Assembly (NCBI GenBank): GCA_012961925.1 | Contig: DTYK01000192.1 | Coordinates: 1 to 19,882, forward strand | Source: Candidatus Latescibacterota bacterium | GTDB taxonomy: Bacteria; Latescibacterota; MVCY01; DTYK01 | DNA: 19,882 nucleotides | Direction: 5' to 3' | Shown here: positions 1 through 7,411 of the stretch, piece by piece | Position numbering within the stretch: the stretch's first letter is position 1 | Layout of the letters: each line of letters starts with the position of its first letter | Made by a program: the position numbers and the translations under genes | The notes under the pieces: generated by a model | The model's database searches: none | Told to the model about the DNA's origin: nothing | The model's input: only the letters and a program-made list of their open reading frames with translations

Positions 1-1149
1 CGAACAGGAGCAATTGGGTACGAGATCTTTGACAAGACGAATCTGGGTCTTACCGATTTCCTCCAGCGGGTCAACTACCGGCGCGCCTTAGAGGGGGAGC
101 TCACAAAGACGATCCAGCAGATGGAAGGGGTCCAGGCCGTACGTGTGCACATCGTTATACCTGAACAGAGGTTGTTCAAAGAAAGCCAGAGAGAACCGAC
201 GGCTTCTGTAGTACTTAAGCTCAGGAAGACCTCATCGCTGAGTCCCAGACAGATCCGTGGGATAACCCATCTTGTCGCATCAAGTGTGGAGGGACTTAAA
301 CCATCGGGCATCACCATTGTTGATTATAACGGTAACCTCCTCTCCAGTGGAACGGGCGGGGACCAGATCTCCGCACTAAGTCAGGATCAGTTTCAACTTC
401 AGAGCAGTGTGGAGGCCTATTTGGAAAGAAAGGCACAGTCTTTGCTTGATGGCGTAATCGGCCCGGGGAGATCAATAGTTCGGGTGAGGGCTACCCTCGA
501 CTTTGAGCGGGTTGAGAAGACTATCGAACAATATGACCCCGACAGGACTGCAATTCGGAGCGAACAGAAGACCGAAGAGAACTCTACCAACTCCGGCCGT
601 AAGGAGAACACCGTAATCAACTACGAGGTGAACAAGACCTTACAACATATCGTCAGTTCAGTGGGAAATATTAAAAAGCTTTCGATTGCCTTGATTATAG
701 ATACAAACTCAACCGACAGCAATGGTGCCGTGGTCACCCGGTCCCAGGAGGAGATTGCCGAGCTGAGTGACATAGTGAAGAGAGCGGTTGGTTTTGTCTC
801 GGAGCGGGACCAGTTTGAAGTGGCCAGTATGGCTTTTAACAGATCCTTCCTTCTCGAAGAGCAGAAGCTTTTGGACAAAGCGGCGAAGAGGCAGGTCTGG
901 ACATCCTTTGCACAGAAGGGATGGAAGGTTGTGGTGGGTTTATTGATCTTTCTGGTCGTCCGTTCCGTTATAAAATCCCTTGCCCGTGGAATCGTCAAAA
1001 AGAAGATGGCCGAGGTGACTCTGTCGAAAGAGGCGAAGGCCCTGTCGGAAGGGGAACAGAAGAATAAGATATTTGTTGAGGTCTCCAGTGTAGTGAAGAA
1101 GAAACCACACGAGGCGGCAAGGTTGATCAGGACGTTGTTAGAGGAGTAA
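1..1149 (+). CDS. fliF: Flagellar MS-ring protein FliF (5' end missing)
   Basis: FliF forms the membrane-embedded MS ring on which the rotor and export apparatus are built. The frame is open from the first base, so the gene begins upstream; 382 codons are visible out of a usual 500-560, so roughly the first quarter, including the first membrane segment, is missing. The first visible residues (GYEIFDKTNLGLTDFLQRVN, then RRALEGELT) are the classic ring-building motif of the YscJ/FliF family. The ring-building domain continues through VRVHIVIPEQRLF, followed by a variable periplasmic part. A second membrane segment lies near nt 925-975, followed by a charged cytoplasmic tail. The last residues (HEAARLIRTLLEE) match the FliG-binding end of FliF. 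The stop at 1147-1149 is 9 bases before fliG. Family assignment is certain; only the start is unknown. Confidence 0.97.
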   Translation, partial: RTGAIGYEIFDKTNLGLTDFLQRVNYRRALEGELTKTIQQMEGVQAVRVHIVIPEQRLFKESQREPTASVVLKLRKTSSLSPRQIRGITHLVASSVEGLKPSGITIVDYNGNLLSSGTGGDQISALSQDQFQLQSSVEAYLERKAQSLLDGVIGPGRSIVRVRATLDFERVEKTIEQYDPDRTAIRSEQKTEENSTNSGRKENTVINYEVNKTLQHIVSSVGNIKKLSIALIIDTNSTDSNGAVVTRSQEEIAELSDIVKRAVGFVSERDQFEVASMAFNRSFLLEEQKLLDKAAKRQVWTSFAQKGWKVVVGLLIFLVVRSVIKSLARGIVKKKMAEVTLSKEAKALSEGEQKNKIFVEVSSVVKKKPHEAARLIRTLLEE

Positions 1150-1158
1150 GGGGGTGCA

Positions 1159-2169
1159 ATGGTGGCAAAGAAGTTCAGTAACTCCCGTAAGGCTGCCATT
1201 ATCTTGGTGAGCTTGGGCCGGGAGGCCGCCAGTGGGATATTAAAACATTTGGATGAATCGGAGATAGAAGGCCTTACCAGAGAGATCGCCAACCTGAGGG
1301 ATGTCTCCAGCGAAGACAAAGAGGCCGTCTTAGAGGAATTTCATAAGGCTCTCCTGTCCAGAGAGTTCTTTGCCCATGGGGGATACGACTATGCCAGGGA
1401 CGTCCTGGCCCAGGCACTGGGTAAAGGCAAGGCAGATGAGATCCTGCACAGGATGTACACGACTCCTAAGGCACCGGGACTGAGGACGCTGAAGAACCTC
1501 GATCCGCACGAAATCGCTGAGTTTGTGAAGGACGAACATCCGCAGACTATTTCGTTGATCCTTTCGCAGCTCCGTACTGCTCAGGCGGCGACCATCCTCT
1601 CACAACTTCCACCTGAACTTCAAGGCGAGGTGGCATGGAGGATGGCCACCATGGAGAGGGTATCACCAAACCTGATAAGGGAAGTTGAGGAAACCCTGGA
1701 ATCGCAATTGGAGGCGGAATCGGGCAGTAGCTACTCCATCTCAGGAGGAGCAAAGACAGTAGCCGAGATATTAAACCTGACGGATAGGGCAACAGAGAGA
1801 GCGGTTCTTAAGATGTTAGAAGAGCAGGACCCAGAGATGGCCGTTGAGGTGAAGAACTTGATGTTTGTCTTTGAGGACATCCTGCTGTTAGATGACTCTG
1901 CTGTTCAGAAGGTGATGCGTGAGGTGGATATCAAACAACTGAGCCTTGCCCTGAAGGCTGCCGGTGAGGATGTCAAGGAGAAGATATTTCACAATGTATC
2001 AGAGAGAGTAGCAACGATGGTGAAAGAGGAGATCGAATATATGGGACCTGTTCGCCTCAAGGATGTCGAAGGGGCACAACAAAAGATAGTTGAGATAATA
2101 AGACGCTTAGAGGACGAAGGCGAGATAATAATCTATAGAGGAGGAGAGGGGGAGGAGGTAATTGTCTAG
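1159..2169 (+). CDS. fliG: Flagellar motor switch protein FliG
   Basis: FliG is the C-ring protein that binds FliF and carries the torque-generating face opposed to the stator. At 336 aa it has the normal family length. The N-terminal domain begins with SRKAAIILVSLG. The middle domain has EHPQTISLILSQL, the EHPQ signature that contacts FliM. The C-terminal domain has LMFVFEDILLLDD and GPVRLKDVE. Charged motor positions known from Escherichia coli are kept: Lys in ALKAA, Arg in NVSER and Arg in GPVR; the Asp-Asp pair is replaced by Glu-Glu, a conservative change. ATG at 1159 follows an AGGGGG ribosome binding site about 5 bases upstream, and the gene starts 9 bases after the fliF stop. Its end overlaps the fliH start by 8 bases, which suggests translational coupling. 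Confidence 0.98.
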   Translation: MVAKKFSNSRKAAIILVSLGREAASGILKHLDESEIEGLTREIANLRDVSSEDKEAVLEEFHKALLSREFFAHGGYDYARDVLAQALGKGKADEILHRMYTTPKAPGLRTLKNLDPHEIAEFVKDEHPQTISLILSQLRTAQAATILSQLPPELQGEVAWRMATMERVSPNLIREVEETLESQLEAESGSSYSISGGAKTVAEILNLTDRATERAVLKMLEEQDPEMAVEVKNLMFVFEDILLLDDSAVQKVMREVDIKQLSLALKAAGEDVKEKIFHNVSERVATMVKEEIEYMGPVRLKDVEGAQQKIVEIIRRLEDEGEIIIYRGGEGEEVIV

Positions 2170-2866
2170 GATCATAAGGCCGGCACGGTTCTGTCCTGAA
2201 ACGGTGGTGGTCAAAGCGGCTGGTCCGCAGGAACGGCACGGATGTGCCGAGGGGTTGAACCAGGAGTCTCAGCCGTCAGAAGAGATGGAACGCCTCATCC
2301 AGATGCGGGTCAGAGAGATTGAAGAACGCTTTGAGGCGGAGAGAGAGACGGTCTACAGATCCGGGCTTGAAACCGGGAAGGCCCTTGCTGAAGAACGAAT
2401 AAGGGGTGCAGTGAACGATTTTATCTCGCTCGTAGAGGATGTGAACGAACAGAGGTTGGCACTGTTTAAGGAGGCCCAAGAGGTTGTCCTGCGCCTCGCT
2501 ATGGCCCTCGCCCGGAAGATAATCGGATACGAGACCTCCCACAATGTGGAACCTGTGTTGAGAACCGTCCGGGAGTCAATTAAACACTTGGTTGACAAAA
2601 GTCACATCACGGTGAAGGTCAACCCGGAGGACCTCCAGATCGTCAGGAGGCATCGCCAGGATTGGCTGGCACTGGCTGATGGCAATGAAGGCTTGAAGAT
2701 AGAGGGAGACCCGAGTATTAGCAGGGGTGGATGTATAATCGAGACCGATTCTGGCAGGGTAGATGCACGTATAGAGAGACAGTTAGAGATTATGTATGCG
2801 TCTTTGATGGGGGTACTCGATGAACAAGGGGACGGTGGATTACAAAAGGTACCTGAAGGCCATTGA
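2162..2866 (+). CDS. fliH: Flagellar export ATPase regulator FliH
   Basis: FliH is the peripheral stalk of the flagellar type III export ATPase; it holds FliI and links it to the C ring. The 234-aa product has a short basic N-terminus, a glutamate/arginine-rich helical region (about residues 40-90, with one GxxxG as GLETG), and a C-terminal FliH/YscL domain with the signature IEGDPSISRGGCIIETDSG and VDARIERQLE. The start is TTG at 2162, inside the end of fliG; it is preferred because the purine-rich GGAGGAGG just upstream is a good ribosome binding site and no ATG lies nearby in frame. The N-terminal 30 residues contain no tryptophan, unlike the Salmonella protein, whose N-terminal tryptophans contact FlhA and FliN. 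The gene overlaps the next one by 47 bases. Confidence 0.93.
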   Translation: MSRIIRPARFCPETVVVKAAGPQERHGCAEGLNQESQPSEEMERLIQMRVREIEERFEAERETVYRSGLETGKALAEERIRGAVNDFISLVEDVNEQRLALFKEAQEVVLRLAMALARKIIGYETSHNVEPVLRTVRESIKHLVDKSHITVKVNPEDLQIVRRHRQDWLALADGNEGLKIEGDPSISRGGCIIETDSGRVDARIERQLEIMYASLMGVLDEQGDGGLQKVPEGH

Positions 2867-4271
2867 TATGACGGAGACCATCAGGCTGAGTGGTAAGGTA
2901 AGCAAGGTTGTCGGCCTGATAATAGAGTCCAGCGGGCCGGCCGCTTCCGTCGGCGATCTCTGCTACGTAGAACATGTCCATCGGCCTGCAAAATGGGTTG
3001 AATATCGGAGGGAACCCAAAACTCATGATGGGGGGCATGGGGCAAACGGCTCCTCTTGTATGACACCCTGTGAAGTGGTGGGGTTTAAGGATAACAAGGT
3101 GTTGTTGATGCCATTGGGCGATATTGAAGGTATCTGTCCTGGAAGCGCGGTTACTGCCAGCGGAGAGCCTCTCTCCGTGGCGGTGGGCAATGAACTCTTG
3201 GGACGGGTGCTGGACGGACTGGGGAGACCCATTGATGAAAAAGGCCCCCTTGAGGTAACTGGTAGGAGGCCGGTACACGGCTCGCCTCCCGATCCCCTCA
3301 GCAGGAGAAGGATAAAGGAACCATTGGGCACAGGTATCAGAGCGATAGACGCCCTGCTCACCTGTGGCAAAGGCCAGCGCGTCGGTATCTTCTCCGGCAG
3401 TGGTGTAGGTAAAAGTGTACTTTTAGGGATGATTGCAAAGAGTTCCGAGGCAGATGTCAATGTGATCGCCCTCATAGGGGAGAGGGGCAGAGAGGTGAGG
3501 GAGTTCATTGAGAGGGATCTGGGTGAGGAGGGTCTTGAAAGATCGGTCGTGGTGGCCGTTACCTCCGACAAACCAGCACTGATCAGGATAAAAGGGGCTA
3601 TGGTCGCCACAAGCATTGCTGAACACTTCAGGGATCTCGGGATGGACGTGATGCTGATGATGGACTCCCTGACGAGGGTGGCCGTTGCACAACGGGAGAT
3701 CGGTCTCTCCATAGGCGAACCCCCTACGACAAGGGGCTACACACCCTCGGTCTTTGCAATGTTGCCCAAGCTCTTGGAAAGGGCGGGGAACTCCAGCATG
3801 GGAAGCATAACGGGGTTATATACCGTCCTCGTTGAAGGTGACGACGTGAATGAACCCATCTCTGATGCAGTCAGGGCCATCCTTGACGGACATATCGTCC
3901 TGTCAAGGAGGTTGGCTTCACTCAACCACTACCCAGCCATCGATGTGCTGAACAGTGTCAGTCGGGTCATGATCGACGTGGTATCGGAGGAACACAGAAG
4001 GGCAGCTAACAGACTGAAGGGCGTCTTGGCCACTTATAAGGAGGCAGAGGATCTGATCAATATCGGCGCCTATGTCAAGGGGAGCAACCCGAAGATAGAT
4101 TATGCGATCGAGCACATAGAAAAGATCAAGAACTTCCTGAAACAAGGTATCGATGAAAAGGTGGACTTCAGGCAGAGTGTGGAGATGATGATCGGGTTGT
4201 TGGAGAAGGAGACGGATAGTGAAGAGATTCAACTTCAGGCTGCAGAAGATAATGGAGTTCAGACAGCATAA
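2820..4271 (+). CDS. fliI: Flagellum-specific export ATPase FliI
   Basis: FliI is the hexameric, F1-like ATPase that helps feed substrates into the export gate. At 483 aa it is longer than the usual 430-450. Visible motifs: beta-barrel N-terminus with SGKVSKVVGL; Walker A GSGVGKS at residues 193-199; IGERGREVREFI at 219-230; Walker B region VMLMMDSLTRVAVAQ; and GYTPSVFAMLPKLLERAG at 306-323, all typical of FliI/YscN. Two parts are additional: a 20-residue insert around residues 61-80 with histidines and cysteines (H69, H73, C80, C84) between the barrel and CEVVGF, and a 20-residue acidic tail. The start at ATG 2820 overlaps fliH by 47 bases; it is preferred because it supplies the conserved N-terminal helix (DYKRYLKAI). 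An ATG at 2868, 1 base after the fliH stop, is the alternative. Confidence 0.96.
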   Translation: MNKGTVDYKRYLKAIDMTETIRLSGKVSKVVGLIIESSGPAASVGDLCYVEHVHRPAKWVEYRREPKTHDGGHGANGSSCMTPCEVVGFKDNKVLLMPLGDIEGICPGSAVTASGEPLSVAVGNELLGRVLDGLGRPIDEKGPLEVTGRRPVHGSPPDPLSRRRIKEPLGTGIRAIDALLTCGKGQRVGIFSGSGVGKSVLLGMIAKSSEADVNVIALIGERGREVREFIERDLGEEGLERSVVVAVTSDKPALIRIKGAMVATSIAEHFRDLGMDVMLMMDSLTRVAVAQREIGLSIGEPPTTRGYTPSVFAMLPKLLERAGNSSMGSITGLYTVLVEGDDVNEPISDAVRAILDGHIVLSRRLASLNHYPAIDVLNSVSRVMIDVVSEEHRRAANRLKGVLATYKEAEDLINIGAYVKGSNPKIDYAIEHIEKIKNFLKQGIDEKVDFRQSVEMMIGLLEKETDSEEIQLQAAEDNGVQTA

Positions 4272-4659
4272 GGAGGAGGCGGGAGAGAGGGAACTGGCCC
4301 TGGCAAAGACGGAGTTGGGCAGGGAGGAGACAAAGCTCCTACGCCTCAATCATAAAAGGGATGGATGCCGGAAGGAGATCCTGAAGAAGAATAACTCCAA
4401 AGTGGACGTGCCGGAGATTCTGGTCCACTACACATATCTATCGAAGTTAGCCAAAGAAATATCCGCACAGACCATCCAGGTTGACAAACTCAAAGACAAC
4501 GTGGAGGAGAAACGGCGGATTCTTTTAGAACTGTTTAAAGAAAAAAAGATCCTTGAGGCACTGCGGGAGAGGGATTATGCCTCCTATCGCAAGGACTCCG
4601 AAAAGAAGGAGCAGGATCAGATGGACGAACTGGCCAGCCTTGCCAGGAAGAAGGAGTAA
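4219..4659 (+). CDS. fliJ: Flagellar export chaperone/stalk protein FliJ
   Basis: FliJ is the small coiled-coil central stalk of the FliH-FliI-FliJ complex, which fits through the ATPase ring and contacts FlhA. The 146-aa product begins KRFNFRLQKIMEFRQHKEE, the typical FliJ opening, and is almost wholly charged helix with heptad character, as in the family. The start is GTG at 4219, inside the fliI tail, giving a 53-base overlap; GGAGAAGGAGA just upstream supports it, and later starts would remove the conserved opening. The stop at 4657-4659 overlaps the ribosome binding site (AAGGAG) of the next gene. Sequence similarity in this family is weak, so the call rests on length, composition, opening motif and position after fliI. 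Confidence 0.93.
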   Translation: MKRFNFRLQKIMEFRQHKEEAGERELALAKTELGREETKLLRLNHKRDGCRKEILKKNNSKVDVPEILVHYTYLSKLAKEISAQTIQVDKLKDNVEEKRRILLELFKEKKILEALRERDYASYRKDSEKKEQDQMDELASLARKKE

Positions 4660-4665
4660 TCAGCG

Positions 4666-5211
4666 ATGAAGAAGGCAGTGGGGCTCGTACTCCTTTTCAT
4701 ATTTCCGTTCGTCGTCTTTGTAGCAGTCCTTTTGTTTGCTACGGGGTCAATAGACGTTAAGACTGCACTGGTGGACATTCAGGCCCTCGTCAAAAGGGGA
4801 CAAGATGAGGTCGAAGACAGGGTTGCGGAAACGGTAGATGCCCTGCCGGCCCAAAGGGTCACCTCTTCGCTTGGGGAGGAAAGGGATCTGATTGAAGAGG
4901 AAAGACAAAAGCTGGAGAGGGAGAGACTCGAGCTCCGAGACGAGAAAGAACGTCTTTCGCGATTGAAAAAGGAGGTAGAGGGACTCCTTGGGCGCCTGAA
5001 CTCCCTTCAAGATCAGAGGGTTATGGAACTGGCAAGGTTGTACAATTCGATGAGGGCAGATAAAGCGGCAGCCATCGCCAGAAGCCTGGACGACTCAACG
5101 GTCGCTAAGATACTGGTGCGGATGAGGGCGAGACAGGCGGCGGAGGTTCTCAGTGCCCTTGAGCCAGCCCGTGCTGCCCGGATAACCGACCGGATGAGCA
5201 GGCTATATTAA
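4666..5211 (+). CDS. MotE/FlbB/YlxF-family membrane-anchored coiled-coil protein
   Basis: The 181-aa product has one N-terminal membrane segment (about residues 4-25), a charged coiled coil (about 70-120, rich in EER/LERERLELRDEKE) and a C-terminal domain resembling the MgtE N-terminal fold (about 122-178: KAAAIARSLDDSTVAKILVR, then QAAEVLSALEP). This architecture is shared by MotE of Rhizobiales, YlxF of Bacillus and FlbB of spirochaetes. The position between fliJ and fliK is that of FlbB in the Borrelia fla operon and of ylxF in Bacillus. FlbB is known to organise the spirochaete periplasmic collar and stators; MotE is a periplasmic motility chaperone. The bulk should lie in the periplasm, anchored in the inner membrane. 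A role in stator or motor assembly is inference. No symbol is given because the family names differ by lineage. The ribosome binding site AAGGAG lies 9 bases before the ATG. Confidence 0.85.
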   Translation: MKKAVGLVLLFIFPFVVFVAVLLFATGSIDVKTALVDIQALVKRGQDEVEDRVAETVDALPAQRVTSSLGEERDLIEEERQKLERERLELRDEKERLSRLKKEVEGLLGRLNSLQDQRVMELARLYNSMRADKAAAIARSLDDSTVAKILVRMRARQAAEVLSALEPARAARITDRMSRLY

Positions 5212-5232
5212 TAGATAGAGGAGAAGATCGTA

Positions 5233-6645
5233 ATGGAGTTTCTGGAGACCATGAAGGAGTTGCCCGGCTTCGGTCCCTTCTCGTTTGTTTCAGAGGGGAA
5301 GGGAATGCCGAAAAGGATTGGATTACGCGCTCAACAGACCTCAGCCGATTTTGTTGATCTATTCGTGGCCTTTTCAAATGCACTCTGCCCGTTGGGTACT
5401 GCAGATGTCTTGCCTTCACCCGCCAACACGTTCGATGGGGAGACCTCAGTAGCCTTGATCCTCACGGATGGGTCCGCCAATTCGGTTAGGTCGGAAGGTG
5501 GTTATCCGGCATCTGGTTCTGTGGCAGAACCTCTGACGGGGCGACCGCAGTTTCCAATTCTATGTGAAGTCCCGGGGCTCAGAACCCTTCTGGCGCGGGG
5601 CAGGATGTGTCCGGGCCTTTCCGAAGACCGAATAGTTGACCTCAAACTTCTCCCGGGGACGTCCGGTACCCAGGACGATCCACCTGTATTGGGCAAACCC
5701 TTTAAAAAAGGCGTTCTGATCCCCCACTTCCCGGCCGGTTGGCCCAGGACCTTTGAAGGGAAAGGCATCCGTGGTCAGGTGGACCTTTATAACAGTTGTT
5801 CACTATGGAGAGATGGGTCCTCTGCCCCTGTATCCAGATCAAAGAGTAGCCACCCCTCCCAGGCAACTGGTTTGGGCGAAGGGGATAGCGAAGAGAAACT
5901 TACAGCACCCCATGTTAAAACTGTTTCTGTTGGAGGTCATACCAGTGAAAGGGAACATCCGTCTGGAGAAACGACTCAGAGATTGCAGAGTTTGACCTGG
6001 GCGAGGGGTTGTACTGAACCTGGTACAGGAGTTTTGACTATGACACCGTGGCAATCCGGTGTAGACGGTGAAACAGGCCTGGGACAATTCAGAAAGTTAC
6101 AATATGGGAAGGATAAAATCGAGGCCTCCACATACGGGAGGTTCGGGTTGAAGGAATCGTCGGTTCTTATAGAGACAATGGCCCCAGGGGAGCTATCCGC
6201 AGCCCATATAACGGAGACAAACGGCCTTCAAAAGCAGCTCATCTCCCAGGTGGGCTTCACCATCCGAACCATCTTAACGGAGGGAGGTTCGGAGGCAAGG
6301 ATCAGGCTTAGCCCCAAAAGGCTCGGTCATATCAGAGTGAAGGTGGTCGTCCGGGATTCAACGTTATCTGCAAGGATCTCGGTCGAAGACCTGGGAGTGA
6401 AGCACATTATTGAGTCGAACCTTGATCGTTTGAGAACCTCACTTGCCCAATGGGGGATAAAGGTAGGGACTTTTGAGGTATTTGTAGGTCAGGAAGGGCG
6501 ACTAAGCCGATGGGAAGAGGTACCGGGAGACGGGGAAGATGATCCAGCGCTGTTCCCGGAAGAGGATGCAAATTTGACAAGAGATAACGGCAGAATCTCT
6601 TGGTATTACACGTTGAACGAGCACGTGGTTGACTATTTGGTCTAA
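5233..6645 (+). CDS. fliK: Flagellar hook-length control protein FliK
   Basis: FliK is the secreted molecular ruler that measures the hook and switches the export gate (via FlhB) from hook to filament substrates. The 470-aa product has a long, low-similarity N-terminal region and a recognisable C-terminal Flg_hook domain (about residues 330-420: ARIRLSPKRLGHIRVKVVV, then IIESNLDRLRTSLAQWGI), followed by an acidic tail of about 50 residues. Position before flgD and flgE fits. The N-terminal region is rich in Gly, Pro and Ser, and holds five cysteines (C52, C111, C126, C189, C260), unusual for an exported flagellar protein. ATG at 5233 follows GGAG in GGAGAAGATCGTA. Function is firm from the C-terminal domain; nothing specific can be said for the first 320 residues. 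Confidence 0.9.
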   Translation: MEFLETMKELPGFGPFSFVSEGKGMPKRIGLRAQQTSADFVDLFVAFSNALCPLGTADVLPSPANTFDGETSVALILTDGSANSVRSEGGYPASGSVAEPLTGRPQFPILCEVPGLRTLLARGRMCPGLSEDRIVDLKLLPGTSGTQDDPPVLGKPFKKGVLIPHFPAGWPRTFEGKGIRGQVDLYNSCSLWRDGSSAPVSRSKSSHPSQATGLGEGDSEEKLTAPHVKTVSVGGHTSEREHPSGETTQRLQSLTWARGCTEPGTGVLTMTPWQSGVDGETGLGQFRKLQYGKDKIEASTYGRFGLKESSVLIETMAPGELSAAHITETNGLQKQLISQVGFTIRTILTEGGSEARIRLSPKRLGHIRVKVVVRDSTLSARISVEDLGVKHIIESNLDRLRTSLAQWGIKVGTFEVFVGQEGRLSRWEEVPGDGEDDPALFPEEDANLTRDNGRISWYYTLNEHVVDYLV

Positions 6646-6653
6646 GGAGGTGA
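6646..6653 (+). promoter_or_regulatory. Ribosome binding site that fixes the flgD start
   Basis: GGAGGTGA starts directly after the fliK stop and ends 8 bases before ATG 6662. This spacing is ideal and supports the ATG at 6662 over the in-frame TTG at 6629 inside fliK, which has no such site. Confidence 0.8.
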
Positions 6654-6661
6654 GAAGAGGC

Positions 6662-7345
6662 ATGTCAGTGATTCAAGCCATGTCCACAGCAGAGGGTGGT
6701 CTGCAAGGACTGGGGTCCCTACGGACGGGTCAGGTCATGGGTAAAGACGATTTCCTGAAATTGCTCATCGCACAGTTGAAGTATCAGGATCCCTTTGCCC
6801 TCCCCGAGAACGGGGAGTTCGTTGCTCAACTTGCACAGTTCAGTTCCCTTGAACAGTTGCAGAACGTGAACACAAACCTTTCGGAGACTCTCAGGACGAA
6901 CACCTCACTGTTAGAAGCTCTCAACAGGATTATAGCAGCGGTTCTTATCGGTCGGGACTTGAAGGCCCTGGGGGAGAGCCTCTATCTGAAACAGGACGGA
7001 TCTGTGGACATCAATTATGAGCTATCCGGTGATGCGGCCCTTCTATCGGTGGAAATCCTTAATTCCGAGGGGAAGGTGGTTAGGACCATCAATCAAGGCC
7101 CTGTACCGGCGGGGACTGGAACGATCAGGTGGGATGGAAAGGATCAGCATGGAGACAGGCTCCAGGCAGGCGAATACGGGGTCCGGTTCTCAGCGACCGA
7201 CAGCAGGGGGGAAGAGGTCGGCTCAAGAGGGCTCATTCTGGGCCCTGTGACCGGTGTCAGCTATGAAGACGGCTCTATCCTTCTGTTGGTGGGGGAGAAC
7301 AAGGTGCCGTTGTCGCAGGTGATAAGCATAGAGACGGGACATTGA
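6662..7345 (+). CDS. flgD: Flagellar hook assembly (capping) protein FlgD
   Basis: FlgD is the hook cap scaffold that sits at the growing hook tip and lets FlgE subunits assemble. The N-terminal part has the family signature GKDDFLKLLIAQLKYQDP and FVAQLAQFSSLEQLQN; the C-terminal part (about residue 105 on) is the beta-rich FlgD Ig/tudor region, with IRWDGKDQHGDRLQAGEYGV as its recognisable core. The product is 227 aa, normal for the family. The start chosen is ATG 6662, preceded by GGAGGTGA; a longer frame from TTG 6629 would overlap fliK but adds nothing conserved. It is followed by flgE after 66 bases. Confidence 0.95.
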   Translation: MSVIQAMSTAEGGLQGLGSLRTGQVMGKDDFLKLLIAQLKYQDPFALPENGEFVAQLAQFSSLEQLQNVNTNLSETLRTNTSLLEALNRIIAAVLIGRDLKALGESLYLKQDGSVDINYELSGDAALLSVEILNSEGKVVRTINQGPVPAGTGTIRWDGKDQHGDRLQAGEYGVRFSATDSRGEEVGSRGLILGPVTGVSYEDGSILLLVGENKVPLSQVISIETGH

Positions 7346-7351
7346 TCGCAC

Positions 7352-7364
7352 CGATGTCACATCG
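7352..7364. promoter_or_regulatory. Short palindrome in the flgD-flgE gap
   Basis: CGATGT and ACATCG form perfect 6-base arms around a single C in the 66-base gap before the hook gene. It could be a small operator; a 1-base loop is too tight for a stable RNA hairpin. No good -35/-10 pair or -24/-12 sigma-54 site is visible beside it. Function is unknown and chance is possible. Confidence 0.3.
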
Positions 7365-7395
7365 TGGTCCGGTCATACTAACCATGTCGTTAGTG

Positions 7396-7403
7396 AAAGG
7401 AGG
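7396..7403 (+). promoter_or_regulatory. Strong ribosome binding site of flgE
   Basis: AAAGGAGG lies 8 bases before the flgE ATG at 7412. It is the closest match to the anti-Shine-Dalgarno sequence in the window, which fits the need for well over a hundred hook subunits per flagellum. Confidence 0.8.
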
Positions 7404-7411
7404 TTTTCGAA

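Noticed and set aside
621..1319. Minus-strand open frame of 232 codons opposite fliF and fliG.
   Set aside because: Shadow of two conserved genes; no recognisable domain.
1159..2169. Replacement of the FliG motor Asp-Asp pair by Glu-Glu.
   Set aside because: A conservative change that keeps charge and is likely common among FliG proteins; not notable alone.
3023..3712. Minus-strand open frame of 229 codons opposite fliI.
   Set aside because: Serine/leucine-rich antisense shadow of the ATPase gene without any motif.
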